From NCBI GenBank assembly GCA_028293825.1, contig JAQGNY010000053.1:62001-126000 (forward strand): 64,000 nt of DNA, given 5' to 3'. Shown here piece by piece: positions 45,707 through 54,128 of the stretch. The notes below the pieces were generated by a model. That model did not search any database. It was not told the origin of the DNA and was given only the letters and a program-made list of their open reading frames with translations. The position numbers and the translations under genes are program-made. Origin of the DNA: Verrucomicrobiaceae bacterium (lineage in GTDB: Bacteria; Pseudomonadota; Gammaproteobacteria; Pseudomonadales; CAMLJR01). The number at the start of each line of letters is the position of its first letter. Position 1 is the first letter of the stretch.

Positions 45707-45961
45707 TTAAACGCCGGCCGCCAGCACATAAACACCGGATAAGCCGCCGGCAATTGGCAGTAGCAGAGCGAACAATCCATCGCCCTCGCCGCGTCGCAGT
45801 AATTTACCTTCGTAAATAACACCGGCAGCGGCGGCGGTTAAAACAATACCGACCAACGTCGCCAACAGCGGAATATGAACACCGCTGCCGATGGCAATCA
45901 GCACCAACCCACATAACACCAGACCGGCCTGGGACCAGCGCAACAACAGGACTTCACGCAT
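45707..45961 (-). CDS. Small membrane protein upstream of dinB, likely SOS-regulated
   Basis: An 84-residue protein with three hydrophobic helices (AGLVLCGLVLIAIGSGV, IPLLATLVGIVLTAAAAGVIY, FALLLPIAGGLSGVYVLAAGV) separated by short charged loops (YEGKLLRRGEGDG). I do not recognise a family. GGAG lies 8 bases before the ATG. LexA-like boxes lie upstream at 45979-45994 and 46038-46053, and dinB follows 49 bp downstream on the same strand. Confidence 0.7.
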   Translation of the reverse strand: MREVLLLRWSQAGLVLCGLVLIAIGSGVHIPLLATLVGIVLTAAAAGVIYEGKLLRRGEGDGLFALLLPIAGGLSGVYVLAAGV

Positions 45962-45978
45962 GTCGATAACTCCAATGA

Positions 45979-45994
45979 CTGTATGCGTATACAG
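45979..45994. promoter_or_regulatory. LexA-like SOS box 1
   Basis: CTGTATGCGTATACAG has the CTG-N10-CAG core, and with its flanks matches the E. coli LexA consensus at 16 of 20 positions. It lies 18 bp before the start of the 84-residue gene. Confidence 0.75.
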
Positions 45995-46037
45995 TAGTTG
46001 GCTGCGTCGATAGTGTCAAATCCAAAATGCGTTCGGA

Positions 46038-46053
46038 CTGCTTATACGTACAG
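46038..46053. promoter_or_regulatory. LexA-like SOS box 2
   Basis: CTGCTTATACGTACAG is a second CTG-N10-CAG core; with flanks it matches the E. coli LexA consensus at 15 of 20 positions. It lies 59 bp upstream of box 1. Confidence 0.65.
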
Positions 46054-46136
46054 TACATTGAAGAATATGTGTCTTGGCTAGAACGCCAGGTCGGCTTTAT
46101 GTTTAGCGTCCTACGCCTTATTTTTTTGCGAATTTT

Positions 46137-46850
46137 TTACGGCGAAGGTTTTTTATAAAGAAAGTACCGATCCATCATACGGTCGCGATAGGCGCGTAAA
46201 TTGGCGTGTGCTTCAACGGCGGCGCGTACGGGCGATTCAAATGTCGGCGACAACAAAGCCGCGATGCTGCCAAAAACACTCGCATCCGCCGCGCACGGAT
46301 GATCGCCAAATAAATACGGCTTGCCACCGATACATACGGACAATGCGTCGATATCGCGTGTCGTCAATTCAACAATTTGTGCAGCGGAATGCAAACCCAA
46401 GCCATGCGCGCACAACCGTTTGCGAATGCGTCGCTGCACCAATTTATGCAACAGCGGCTGCAAAGGTTTTGGCGCGGCTTTAAAAAATTGCGCAGGGCCG
46501 CGCTTGAAATTGTCAGGATCGAGCCAGCGTAGATCGATCATTGCCCAATACAAATGGTCTTCGCACATTTTTTCGAAGGCCCAACTTGTTGCTTTCTGTT
46601 CGGGCGAAAGATGTGCATCGAAATCGAAGCCGTATTTTTTCTCGATATGAAAACGAATAAATGTCGAATCCGAAATGAGTTCACCGTCGTCATCGATAAA
46701 CGGCAGTTTGCCTTTGGGCGCATGCTTGTAGCCACCGTGATTTTCCTGATAATCGAGCCCAGCCATTTTCAGCAACAGCATCGCCTTCATCACGAATGGG
46801 CTCGCATCGGGTAAACCAAAATGGGGACCGAATCCGTAAAGTGTAATCAT
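46137..46850 (-). CDS. Glutathione S-transferase-like protein
   Basis: A 237-residue two-domain GST-fold protein. The thioredoxin-like half has ITLYGFGPHFGLPDASPFVMK, KLPFIDDDGELISDSTFI and a glutathione-site-like SDS; the helical half ends KPYLFGDHPCAADASVFG. The pattern is closest to the metaxin-like or FAX-like branch, judged by eye. ATG 46850 has GGA 8 bases upstream and is preferred over TTG 46856. Substrate unknown. Confidence 0.85.
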   Translation of the reverse strand: MITLYGFGPHFGLPDASPFVMKAMLLLKMAGLDYQENHGGYKHAPKGKLPFIDDDGELISDSTFIRFHIEKKYGFDFDAHLSPEQKATSWAFEKMCEDHLYWAMIDLRWLDPDNFKRGPAQFFKAAPKPLQPLLHKLVQRRIRKRLCAHGLGLHSAAQIVELTTRDIDALSVCIGGKPYLFGDHPCAADASVFGSIAALLSPTFESPVRAAVEAHANLRAYRDRMMDRYFLYKKPSP

Positions 46851-46904
46851 CGCCAAGTTCCTTTTTCTGCGTTAGAAAATTTTATCCCGAAGTTTTCATT
46901 AATT

Positions 46905-48149
46905 TTATTTTTTAAAATAATTAATCACACCGTGGCCGGCGCGCCTGCCGCTGGCAAGACATGCGGTGAGCAAATAGCCGCCGGTCGGCGCTTCCCAGTC
47001 GAGCATTTCACCAGCGCAGAAATAACCGGGTAATGCGCGCAACATCAACTGTGAATCGACCCCATCGAAACTGACGCCGCCGGCCGTGCTGATCGCTTCA
47101 TCGATGGGTCGCGGCGATAACAACTGCAGCGGCAGTGCTTTGATTGTCGCTGCCAATAAACCGGTGTCGTTAAATTCCGCCGGCTGCAAAATTTCGTGCA
47201 GCAAACTGGTCTTCACACCATCGATGCCAGCGGCGCTGTGCAAATGTTTGGAAATCGAACGCGAGCCACGCGGCCGCGCCAATGCTTCGGTTAATTTTTC
47301 CAGCGAGCGATCTGGCGCCAGATCGATATAAATCGTTGCACTACCTTCCGCTGCGATACGATCGCGCAACTGCGCGGACAGCGCATAAATCAAACTGCCT
47401 TCGATGCCATGTAGCGTGACAACACATTCGCCGCGTTGCCTAATTATTTTTTCATTATTATCGCTGCAACTAATTGCAATCGATTTTAACGGTTGGCCGG
47501 CAAAACGCTGTTTAAAAAATTCGCTCCACTCGATATTGAATCCGCAATTTGCAGCGCGCAAAGCTGTTACGGGAATTTCGCGTTGTTGCAACAAGGGAAT
47601 CCATGCGGCGTCAGAACCCAGGCGCGCCCAACTGCCGCCGCCGAGCGCGAATACCACGGCGCTTGCCTGCACAAAGTGATCGCCATCGGCTGTTTGAAAA
47701 TGCAATGCGCCGTCATCGCGCCAACCGCACCAGCGCTGCCGCGCATGCAGTTGCACACGATTCGCGCGCAGGCGTCGCAACCAACTGCGCAACAGCGGCG
47801 CGGCTTTCATACCGCGCGGAAATACGCGCCCCGAACTGCCGATAAATGTTTCCACCCCAAGCTCATACGCCCATGCGCGCACCGCGTCAGCACCGAACTC
47901 ATCCAATAACGGCACGATGGCATTGGCGCCATCGCCATAACGCGCATTGAATTGCTCGCGAGGTTCGCTATGGGTGAGATTGAGACCGCCAATACCGGCC
48001 AATAAAAATTTGCGTCCGACCGAAGGCATCGCGTCGTATAGAGCGACGTTAATTCCCGCCGCGCTAATCACATCCGCCGCCATCAAGCCCGCAGGGCCAC
48101 CGCCGATGACAATCACAGCGTCGCGTTTATTTTCGCTGTTCGATGGCAT
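46905..48149 (-). CDS. FAD-dependent oxidoreductase, HI0933/YhiN-like family
   Basis: A 414-residue flavoprotein. The dinucleotide fold is VIVIGGGPAGLMAADVISAAG near residues 12-32, followed by the family signature GRKFLLAGIGGLNLTHSE, VFALGGGSWARLGSDA and a C-terminal AGEMLDWEAPTGGYLLTACLASGRRAG. The family's reaction is unproven; related proteins in gut bacteria reduce bile acids or other compounds. Starts at ATG 48149. Neighbours give no metabolic clue. Confidence 0.9.
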   Translation of the reverse strand: MPSNSENKRDAVIVIGGGPAGLMAADVISAAGINVALYDAMPSVGRKFLLAGIGGLNLTHSEPREQFNARYGDGANAIVPLLDEFGADAVRAWAYELGVETFIGSSGRVFPRGMKAAPLLRSWLRRLRANRVQLHARQRWCGWRDDGALHFQTADGDHFVQASAVVFALGGGSWARLGSDAAWIPLLQQREIPVTALRAANCGFNIEWSEFFKQRFAGQPLKSIAISCSDNNEKIIRQRGECVVTLHGIEGSLIYALSAQLRDRIAAEGSATIYIDLAPDRSLEKLTEALARPRGSRSISKHLHSAAGIDGVKTSLLHEILQPAEFNDTGLLAATIKALPLQLLSPRPIDEAISTAGGVSFDGVDSQLMLRALPGYFCAGEMLDWEAPTGGYLLTACLASGRRAGHGVINYFKK

Positions 48150-48202
48150 TGTTTTTCTCGAAAAAAATTACATGAAAGGAAGTGATAATTAGCGCAACTG
48201 GA

Positions 48203-48682
48203 TTAACGACACAGCATCGGCAAATACTTGCTATCGATATTGGTTTTGTTTTCGCCCTTGACCGTCATTTTGTCGGGTGCGCCAGCATATCCGCAAACCC
48301 AGGTGATGGGCACTATTTGCGCGTCTTCTATTACTGCCGGGCGCAGCGAAATTATTTTTCCGTTGATCAACGGCGTAGCGCGATTGCCAAAGGTAATTTG
48401 AATGGCGCCATTTTCTATCGCCACGCTGCGCACAAAATTGCTGACTACTTTATCCGCGCTGGGCAAGCCGGCGCTGGCATTGTCGGGCAGTAATTTTTTG
48501 GTTGCAGCCCAGGTCGCGGCCACTGGCGCTTTTGCAATATCCGCTAACGGCAATGCTTCGCTAATTTGATTGCGAATAAATTTATCCTGCGTATTCGGCA
48601 ATGCCGTCAGCGCGAGAATGGCGATAATCGCGAGCACGACCAACATTTCGATCAGCGTAAAGCCGCGCTCGCTTACCGTCAT
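48203..48682 (-). CDS. Type IV pilin-like protein
   Basis: A 159-residue prepilin with a short leader cut after glycine (SERG/FTLIEMLVVLAIIAILALTALP): phenylalanine at +1 and glutamate at +5, then a typical helix. The globular part begins QISEALPLADIAKAPV, as in PilA-type major pilins. Two cysteines near the end (WVCGYAG and PMLCR) could form the usual D-loop. ATG 48682 has GGAG 9 bases upstream. It could be a major pilin, a minor pilin or a competence pilin. The ParA gene is 36 bp upstream on the same strand. Confidence 0.85.
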   Translation of the reverse strand: MTVSERGFTLIEMLVVLAIIAILALTALPNTQDKFIRNQISEALPLADIAKAPVAATWAATKKLLPDNASAGLPSADKVVSNFVRSVAIENGAIQITFGNRATPLINGKIISLRPAVIEDAQIVPITWVCGYAGAPDKMTVKGENKTNIDSKYLPMLCR

Positions 48683-48718
48683 GAACTTATCGCTCCGCGC
48701 CAAAATACATACATTACT

Positions 48719-49471
48719 TTAAATATTTTTTAGCAGGCGTTTAACTTCCGACCACATTACCGAATAGGCCAGCGCCGGTGCGCTGCTAGCCGCAAAGGTG
48801 CCGACCGGCGCACGATGCACGCCCATTTGCTCCAGTGCGCTCGCATACGGGATATAGGTTTTTAACATTTCCGGAAAGCGTTTTTTGCGCGTTTCCAATA
48901 TTTCATTTTGAATTTTTCGACGGCGATCGACCTGCGTGAAAAACCGTACGATTTTCACATCGCTCCATTTTTTCTGCGCGGTGAATTCGCGTAATTGTTC
49001 GTACGCTCGCAGCGACAGCGGCGATGGAATCAACGGCACCAGCAAAATATCGGCCGTGTTAAATACTTGCTCCGCGCTGCGCGATAACGCCGGCGCGCAG
49101 TCGATGATGGCTAAGTCCTGCGCCTCATCCAATGGCTTCAACAGTGCTTTGAAAAAGTTTTTTCCGGCTTCTTGTTTTTCGAGCATCAAATCCAATTTGC
49201 GCAAACTTAAATCCGCCGGCACCACCGAAAGATTTTCATAACTGCTGGCAATACGCAGTTCGTCCGAGCCGAGTTTGCCTTCGATAAGGCGCGAGGCGCG
49301 CTGTTGTAATTCGCTGTCGTCGATGCCCAAATAAAATCCGGCACAACCCTGCGGGTCGAGATCCCACACCGTGGTTCGCAAGCCCGATTGCGCGGCTAAA
49401 TAGGCGAGATTGACTGCCGATGTGGTTTTGCCGACCCCACCTTTGATATTGAACAATGCAATCGTTTTCAA
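48719..49471 (-). CDS. ParA/MinD-family ATPase, orphan
   Basis: A 250-residue deviant-Walker ATPase: KGGVGKTTSAVN at residues 10-21, VWDLDPQGCAGFYLG and AIIDCAPALSRSAEQVF (Walker B), LVPLIPSPLSLRAYEQL. No ParB or parS-like gene is beside it, so chromosome or plasmid partition is unlikely. It is followed by the pilin-like gene 36 bp downstream, perhaps in one operon. Possible jobs are placing a protein complex in the cell or serving a polar machine. Confidence 0.88.
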   Translation of the reverse strand: MKTIALFNIKGGVGKTTSAVNLAYLAAQSGLRTTVWDLDPQGCAGFYLGIDDSELQQRASRLIEGKLGSDELRIASSYENLSVVPADLSLRKLDLMLEKQEAGKNFFKALLKPLDEAQDLAIIDCAPALSRSAEQVFNTADILLVPLIPSPLSLRAYEQLREFTAQKKWSDVKIVRFFTQVDRRRKIQNEILETRKKRFPEMLKTYIPYASALEQMGVHRAPVGTFAASSAPALAYSVMWSEVKRLLKNI

Positions 49472-49517
49472 CGCGAATTCTCCTTGATTGATTCAGCAAC
49501 TCGGTTTGTTTTATTTG

Positions 49518-49718
49518 TTATTCGTCAGGTACCGTCACTTTTGTTCGCTTCTGCAAAATGCCGTCGCTGCGAACGCTCTGCAGTGACGTTTCGATGCCAT
49601 CAACCATAGCCAATAAATCGCGGGGCGGTTTGTTTTGCGAAGGCGCTGCCCTTATGATTGCCCGAGCTGCGCCGCGCTCTGCGGTGCCAACAATAGCGCT
49701 TTCGCTGTCATCATTCAC
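49518..49718 (-). CDS. Possible small protein between ParA and Dps (weak)
   Basis: A 66-codon minus frame from GTG 49718 (or TTG 49733), ending [21 protein letters not shown]. It lies upstream of the ParA gene with a 46-bp gap and opposite to the dps promoter region. The charged C-terminal text looks protein-like, but the start has no ribosome binding site and I recognise nothing. It may be a chance frame. Confidence 0.3.
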   Translation of the reverse strand: MNDDSESAIVGTAERGAARAIIRAAPSQNKPPRDLLAMVDGIETSLQSVRSDGILQKRTKVTVPDE

Positions 49719-49738
49719 GTCGGTTCGGAGCAATTATC

Positions 49739-50236
49739 ATGGCTAAAGGGCGTACCCAAGCACCATCGATCAATATCGGCATCAGTGAAAAAGATCGCGC
49801 GGCAATTGTGGCCGGGCTGAGCAAACTGCTGGCCGACACGTACACGCTGTATTTAACCACGCACAATTTTCATTGGAATGTCACCGGCCCGATGTTCAAT
49901 ACGCTGCATCTAATGTTTATGACGCAGTACACCGAACTGTGGGGCTCGGTCGATCTGATCGCCGAACGCATTCGCTCGCTCGGCCACACCGCGCCGGGTT
50001 CGTACGCGCAATTCAGCAAACTTAGCTCGATTAAAGACGCGCCGATAAAACCGCCGAAAGCGCTGGATATGGTGCAGATATTGGTCGAAGGTCACGAGGC
50101 TGTCGCCAGAACCGCGCGTGCGATTTTCCCGACCGCCGATAAGGCTGGCGATGAACCCACAGCGGATCTGCTGACGCAGCGCCTCACCGTGCACGAACAA
50201 ACCGCGTGGATGTTGCGTTCGCTACTCGAAGAGTAA
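49739..50236 (+). CDS. dps: Dps-family ferritin-like DNA protection protein
   Basis: A 165-residue Dps. Ferroxidase residues are in [17 protein letters not shown] and [22 protein letters not shown]; the lysine-bearing N-terminus (MAKGRTQ) may contact DNA. Dps dodecamers oxidise and store iron with peroxide and shield DNA in stationary phase. GGAG precedes the ATG by 8 bases. A strong intrinsic terminator follows. Confidence 0.94.
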   Translation: MAKGRTQAPSINIGISEKDRAAIVAGLSKLLADTYTLYLTTHNFHWNVTGPMFNTLHLMFMTQYTELWGSVDLIAERIRSLGHTAPGSYAQFSKLSSIKDAPIKPPKALDMVQILVEGHEAVARTARAIFPTADKAGDEPTADLLTQRLTVHEQTAWMLRSLLEE

Positions 50237-50262
50237 TTATTTTTTTATCGATGGATGTGAGC

Positions 50263-50290
50263 AAAGCCGCGCCAATGCGCGGCTTTTTTT
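50263..50290 (+). terminator. Intrinsic terminator of dps
   Basis: AAAGCCGCGC-CAAT-GCGCGGCTTT: a perfect 10-bp GC-rich stem with a 4-base loop and a run of seven T. It lies 27 bp after the dps stop. Confidence 0.92.
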
Positions 50291-50336
50291 ATCGCGCTAA
50301 ACCGACGAGGTTTTGATTACCGCGACAACCCTGCCA

Positions 50337-50921
50337 TTACTCATCAGCGCCGACGATTACACGTTCAATGCGTTGATCCGGTATCAACCACAGCAGCGCA
50401 ACCGACACATACAACGCCAGCGAAATCCACTGCGAATAAAACGCCAGTGCGATGGCGCTGGCGTATGCCACTGGCGATATCTTGCCCTTCCAGTCGTTGC
50501 CGATGGCGTGTTTTAAAATCGAATCCGCACCCTGCGACTTAATAATCAGCTGCTGCAAAATAAAATAGGCGATCGCCGCCATCAGCAGCACCACGCCGTA
50601 AATTGCCGCTGGCAGCGCAGCGAAATGATTTTCGCCCATCCACCCGGTCGTGAATGGCACCAGCGACAACCAAAACAATAAATGCAGATTGGCCCAGAGC
50701 ATTCCGCCGGTAACGTAGCGGCACGCATGCAACATGTGGTGATGATTGTTCCAATAAATGCCGATGTAGACGAAGCTCAGCACATAACTCAGAAATACCG
50801 GAATCAATGAAGTCAGCGCATGCAGACTGGCATCGTGCGGCGCCTTCATTTCCAACACCATGATGGTGATGATGATCGCGATCACGCCGTCACTGAACGC
50901 TTCCAGGCGGGTCTTGCCCAT
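50337..50921 (-). CDS. TMEM175-family (DUF1211) membrane protein
   Basis: A 194-residue protein with about six helices. The family signature MGKTRLEAFSDGVIAIIITIMVLE opens the protein (the R-F-S-D motif of TMEM175 relatives, which are potassium channels), followed by IYWNNHHHMLH. Bacterial versions form tetrameric K+ channels; here that is inferred from family. ATG 50921 has GGAG 9 bases upstream. It follows ridA by 15 bp. Confidence 0.88.
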   Translation of the reverse strand: MGKTRLEAFSDGVIAIIITIMVLEMKAPHDASLHALTSLIPVFLSYVLSFVYIGIYWNNHHHMLHACRYVTGGMLWANLHLLFWLSLVPFTTGWMGENHFAALPAAIYGVVLLMAAIAYFILQQLIIKSQGADSILKHAIGNDWKGKISPVAYASAIALAFYSQWISLALYVSVALLWLIPDQRIERVIVGADE

Positions 50922-50936
50922 ACTTAAATGCTCCAC

Positions 50937-51326
50937 TTAATTCGTCGATTGTTTACGCGCGGTGACTTCGATTTCGATGCGCATGCGCGGATCGGCCAGA
51001 CCTGCCGACAACATCATCGCCGCCGGTCGAATCTCGCCTAAATATTTTTGCAGCACCGGCCAGCACGCGGAAAACTCTGCCGCGTTTGGCACCACGTAAG
51101 TGATGCGCACAATATCGCTGAGGCTGGCATTCGCCTGCGTCAGCGCAGCGGCAATATTTTTAAAACATTGTTCAGTCTGCTCGACAATACCGTCCGCAAT
51201 CGTCATCGCTGCGTAATCGAAGCCGGTGGTACCGGACACAAATACCCAATCACCATCCACCACGGCGCGCGAATACGCCATTTGTTGTTCGAAGATCGAG
51301 CCCGAACTGATTAATTGTCTTGCCAT
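50937..51326 (-). CDS. RidA family protein (reactive enamine/imine deaminase-like)
   Basis: A 129-residue RidA-superfamily protein: YSRAVVDGDWVFVSGTTGFD, IVEQTEQCFKNIAAAL and the C-terminal arginine motif DPRMRIEIEVTA. Canonical RidA uses this arginine to hydrolyse 2-aminoacrylate; here the surrounding text differs, so it may belong to another Rid subfamily. ATG 51326 is chosen over 51344 because of spacing to GAG. Confidence 0.87.
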   Translation of the reverse strand: MARQLISSGSIFEQQMAYSRAVVDGDWVFVSGTTGFDYAAMTIADGIVEQTEQCFKNIAAALTQANASLSDIVRITYVVPNAAEFSACWPVLQKYLGEIRPAAMMLSAGLADPRMRIEIEVTARKQSTN

Positions 51327-51504
51327 AAATTGTCTCGTCCTCATTTAGCTCATCGAAAAAAGCAGGCAGCTTGCTGCGCGCAAAGAGAACGGCCAACGCG
51401 ATCTCGCTTGCGCAGTAAATGCGAAATTGGATGCGGAACTTAAACGAGTTTTCGCCGGCACGTCGAGCGACACTTTCCCCGGGCAGGCGTAGTAACGCGC
51501 GCGA

Positions 51505-52737
51505 TTAACGCGATGACGATAACCGGGTGCAGGGCGGCACGTCGTAACGATCCGCATCGACGCCGGTTTTGGTCGCAACAATCGGCCGCTCACTGGCAGT
51601 GCGCCACGGCATAGCCGGCCACCAACGCGCAATTTCGGGATGCGTGGTTGGCTCAACTGGCTGGCCCGGTCGCGGGATCAGAATCGCAACGCTCGAACAA
51701 CGCGCCGCCGCCAACACGCGCTCGGCCGGCTCGGTCCAGCTGTGATGCGCCAGCTTCAACAAACCCCAATGCACCGGCAGCAATGCCCGCGCGCGCACCA
51801 ATTCCGCCGCGATAACCGCCTGCTCCGGGCCCATGTGCCAATCGGGCCAGTCGGCGTCGTACTGGCCGGATTCGATCAACGCCAGATCGAACGGACCGTA
51901 ACGCGTGCCGACATCGGGCAATGCCGGGTGAAAACCGGTATCGCCGGAATAGAACACGCGATGCGCCGTGCCGACCAGCGCGTAGCCGGCCCACAGCGTT
52001 TTATCGGCCTGCAGCACCAAGCGGCCGGAAGCATGCCGCGCCGGGGTGGCCGCGATCAGTACATCGCGAATTTGCGTTGCCTGCCACCAGTCCAGCTCAA
52101 TGATGCGGCGACTCGGAATGCCCCAATGTTCGAGATCGGCACCGACGCCGAGCGGCACGATAAAGACGGTGTTCCAGTCTTTCATCGCCGCGATAGTGAA
52201 TTGATCGAGGTGATCGTAATGGTCGTGCGAAATCAGCACCGCGTCGATGGGCGGCAAATCGCGCAATGCGATCGGCGGCGCATACCAACGTTCCGGCCCA
52301 GCCCATTCGACCGGCGACGCGCGCTCGCCCCAGAGCGGATCGAGCAGCAATTTCACGCCGTCGATTTCAACCAGCGTCGAGGAATGACCGAACCAGGTAA
52401 CGCGTAAACCCGTTGTCGGCGGCGTAGCGAATGTCGCTGCCGAATCTTGCACGACCGCGATGCGTTCGCTCGGCACATCGCCGGGCACCGCATCGAACAT
52501 TTGCCGCAGCGCTCTGCCCATCTCGCTCCACATGGGCGCCGGATTTTGGAATTTGCCGTCGCGCCATTGCGGCGATTGTTGGATCTGCGCGAGCCGCGCG
52601 CCGGCCGGATCGCGACCGAACGTCGTGTAACCTTTAACGCCCAATGCGGCGAGCGCACCGACGATAAAAAGCAGCGCCAATAACAGCGTCCATTTAAATA
52701 CGCGGGCGAACAGTCGCATTAACGATTTCCTTGCCAT
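51505..52737 (-). CDS. Metallo-beta-lactamase-fold hydrolase, NAPE-PLD-like
   Basis: A 410-residue protein with an N-terminal membrane anchor (WTLLLALLFIVGALAALGVKGYTTF) and a metal-binding domain: TWFGHSSTLVEIDGVKLLLDP, the zinc motif ISHDHYDHLD, YSGDTGFHPALPDVG and LPVHWGLLKLAHHSW. This layout matches N-acyl-phosphatidylethanolamine phospholipase D-like and RomA-like lipid-associated enzymes. The first gene upstream, 11 bp away on the same strand, encodes the efflux outer-membrane channel, so it may belong to that operon. Confidence 0.87.
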   Translation of the reverse strand: MARKSLMRLFARVFKWTLLLALLFIVGALAALGVKGYTTFGRDPAGARLAQIQQSPQWRDGKFQNPAPMWSEMGRALRQMFDAVPGDVPSERIAVVQDSAATFATPPTTGLRVTWFGHSSTLVEIDGVKLLLDPLWGERASPVEWAGPERWYAPPIALRDLPPIDAVLISHDHYDHLDQFTIAAMKDWNTVFIVPLGVGADLEHWGIPSRRIIELDWWQATQIRDVLIAATPARHASGRLVLQADKTLWAGYALVGTAHRVFYSGDTGFHPALPDVGTRYGPFDLALIESGQYDADWPDWHMGPEQAVIAAELVRARALLPVHWGLLKLAHHSWTEPAERVLAAARCSSVAILIPRPGQPVEPTTHPEIARWWPAMPWRTASERPIVATKTGVDADRYDVPPCTRLSSSR

Positions 52738-52748
52738 TCATTTTCTTC

Positions 52749-54128
52749 TTATTCGCTGGCGACCGCGTCGTCACCCATCACGCTGGTGGCGAGCGCTTTC
52801 TGCAGGCGAATATATGCAATCGCCGTCGCGCTGTTGCGTTCGATCAACAGAATCGCGGCGCGATTAAGCTCGGTCTGCGCCGTGGTCAAATCTGTCATAT
52901 CGGTTAAACCCAAGCGAAACCGCTCATCGGCCAACGCCACCGTTTCCTGCCGGTAGTGCAACGCCGCCGTTTGCTGAGTCAGCGAATTTAATCCATTTAA
53001 ATAATCGGCGAGCGCCGTGTGCGTTTCCTGCAACGCGGCGAGCACAGTATTTTCATAAGTCGAAACCGCGCGCTGCGAACGACTGTCCGCTGCATCGACC
53101 GCTGCATGCAATCTGCCGAAATTAAATAATGGTGCGGAAATACCGGCGCCAATCGACCACAGCGGATTGTCGGCAACCAGCAAGCCGCCCGCGACATCTT
53201 GCACGCCGAAAAATCCGCTTAAATTTAATTTCGGCCACAGGTTCGCGCGCGCACTGGCGAGATCCGCGCGAGCGCCATTAAGATCCGCTTCCGCCGCGCG
53301 AATATCCGGGCGCGCGCGCATCGCATCGATCGAAGTGTCGAGAACCGTTTTAGATTCCGGAATAGACACTTGCTGCTCACGCACATTGCGCAATTCGTCA
53401 GCCAAAGCGTTGCTGGGTTTTCCCAATAACCGTTCGATTTGATATTGCGCGGCAAATGCCGCCGCCGTCGCCAACGGTATTTGCGTGGCGGTTTGTTCGC
53501 GCTCGGCGCGCGCGCGCGTTACAAAACTGGTGTCGATCAAACCGGCTTCGGCCCGCACCGAAAATAAATGAATTTGGTGATCCTGCGCGGCGAGCAATGC
53601 GTTGGTCGTTTGCAGCGTTTGCGTGGCCTGCCGCCATTCGATAATCGCGCGCATCAAATCGGCAACCACGCTGTTGCGAATATCGTTTACATTTTCGCCG
53701 GCGGCAATTGCACGCGCCGTCGCCGCATCGGTATCCGCACGCAGCCCGCCGAATAAATCCACTTCCCACGCCGCATCGAAACCACCGCGCGAAATTGTCG
53801 CCGGCCCGGTCGTGCCCGGATTGGTATTGCTGCGCGTGGTGGAACCGCTCAGCGCCAACTCGGGAAATAATCGCGCGCGCGTTTGCTGCGCAATAGCGCG
53901 CGCTTCGGTAACGCGCGTCGTCGCAATTTTAATATCGATATTTTGCGCAACTAATTCATCCGCCAATGAATCCATCAGCGGATCATTAAATGCGAGCCAC
54001 CAGCGCTGTGTATTAGTAGCAGGCGCCGTCGAAAATTTAATATCCGCAGCGGCAGTTTTTTCATGCGTCGCCGCGCAGCCGCTCAACGCGACGATTAACG
54101 CACTCGAAATTAACAGTCGTTTATTCAT
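52749..54128 (-). CDS. Outer-membrane efflux lipoprotein (TolC/OprM, NodT family)
   Basis: A 459-residue outer-membrane factor with lipobox LSGCAATHEK and two OEP repeats of coiled helices (TRVTEARAIAQQTRARLFPELALSGSTT and DIRAAEADLNGARADLASARANLWPKLN in part). It forms the exit duct for the MFP and ABC proteins encoded just upstream. Translation is coupled to the MFP gene (TGATG, 1-bp overlap). Confidence 0.93.
   Translation of the reverse strand: MNKRLLISSALIVALSGCAATHEKTAAADIKFSTAPATNTQRWWLAFNDPLMDSLADELVAQNIDIKIATTRVTEARAIAQQTRARLFPELALSGSTTRSNTNPGTTGPATISRGGFDAAWEVDLFGGLRADTDAATARAIAAGENVNDIRNSVVADLMRAIIEWRQATQTLQTTNALLAAQDHQIHLFSVRAEAGLIDTSFVTRARAEREQTATQIPLATAAAFAAQYQIERLLGKPSNALADELRNVREQQVSIPESKTVLDTSIDAMRARPDIRAAEADLNGARADLASARANLWPKLNLSGFFGVQDVAGGLLVADNPLWSIGAGISAPLFNFGRLHAAVDAADSRSQRAVSTYENTVLAALQETHTALADYLNGLNSLTQQTAALHYRQETVALADERFRLGLTDMTDLTTAQTELNRAAILLIERNSATAIAYIRLQKALATSVMGDDAVASE

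Noticed and set aside
51357-51400. GGCAGCTTGCTGCGCGC, resembling the REP-like elements
   Set aside because: Only a short core matches and no opposed partner is present, so I do not count it as a REP copy.
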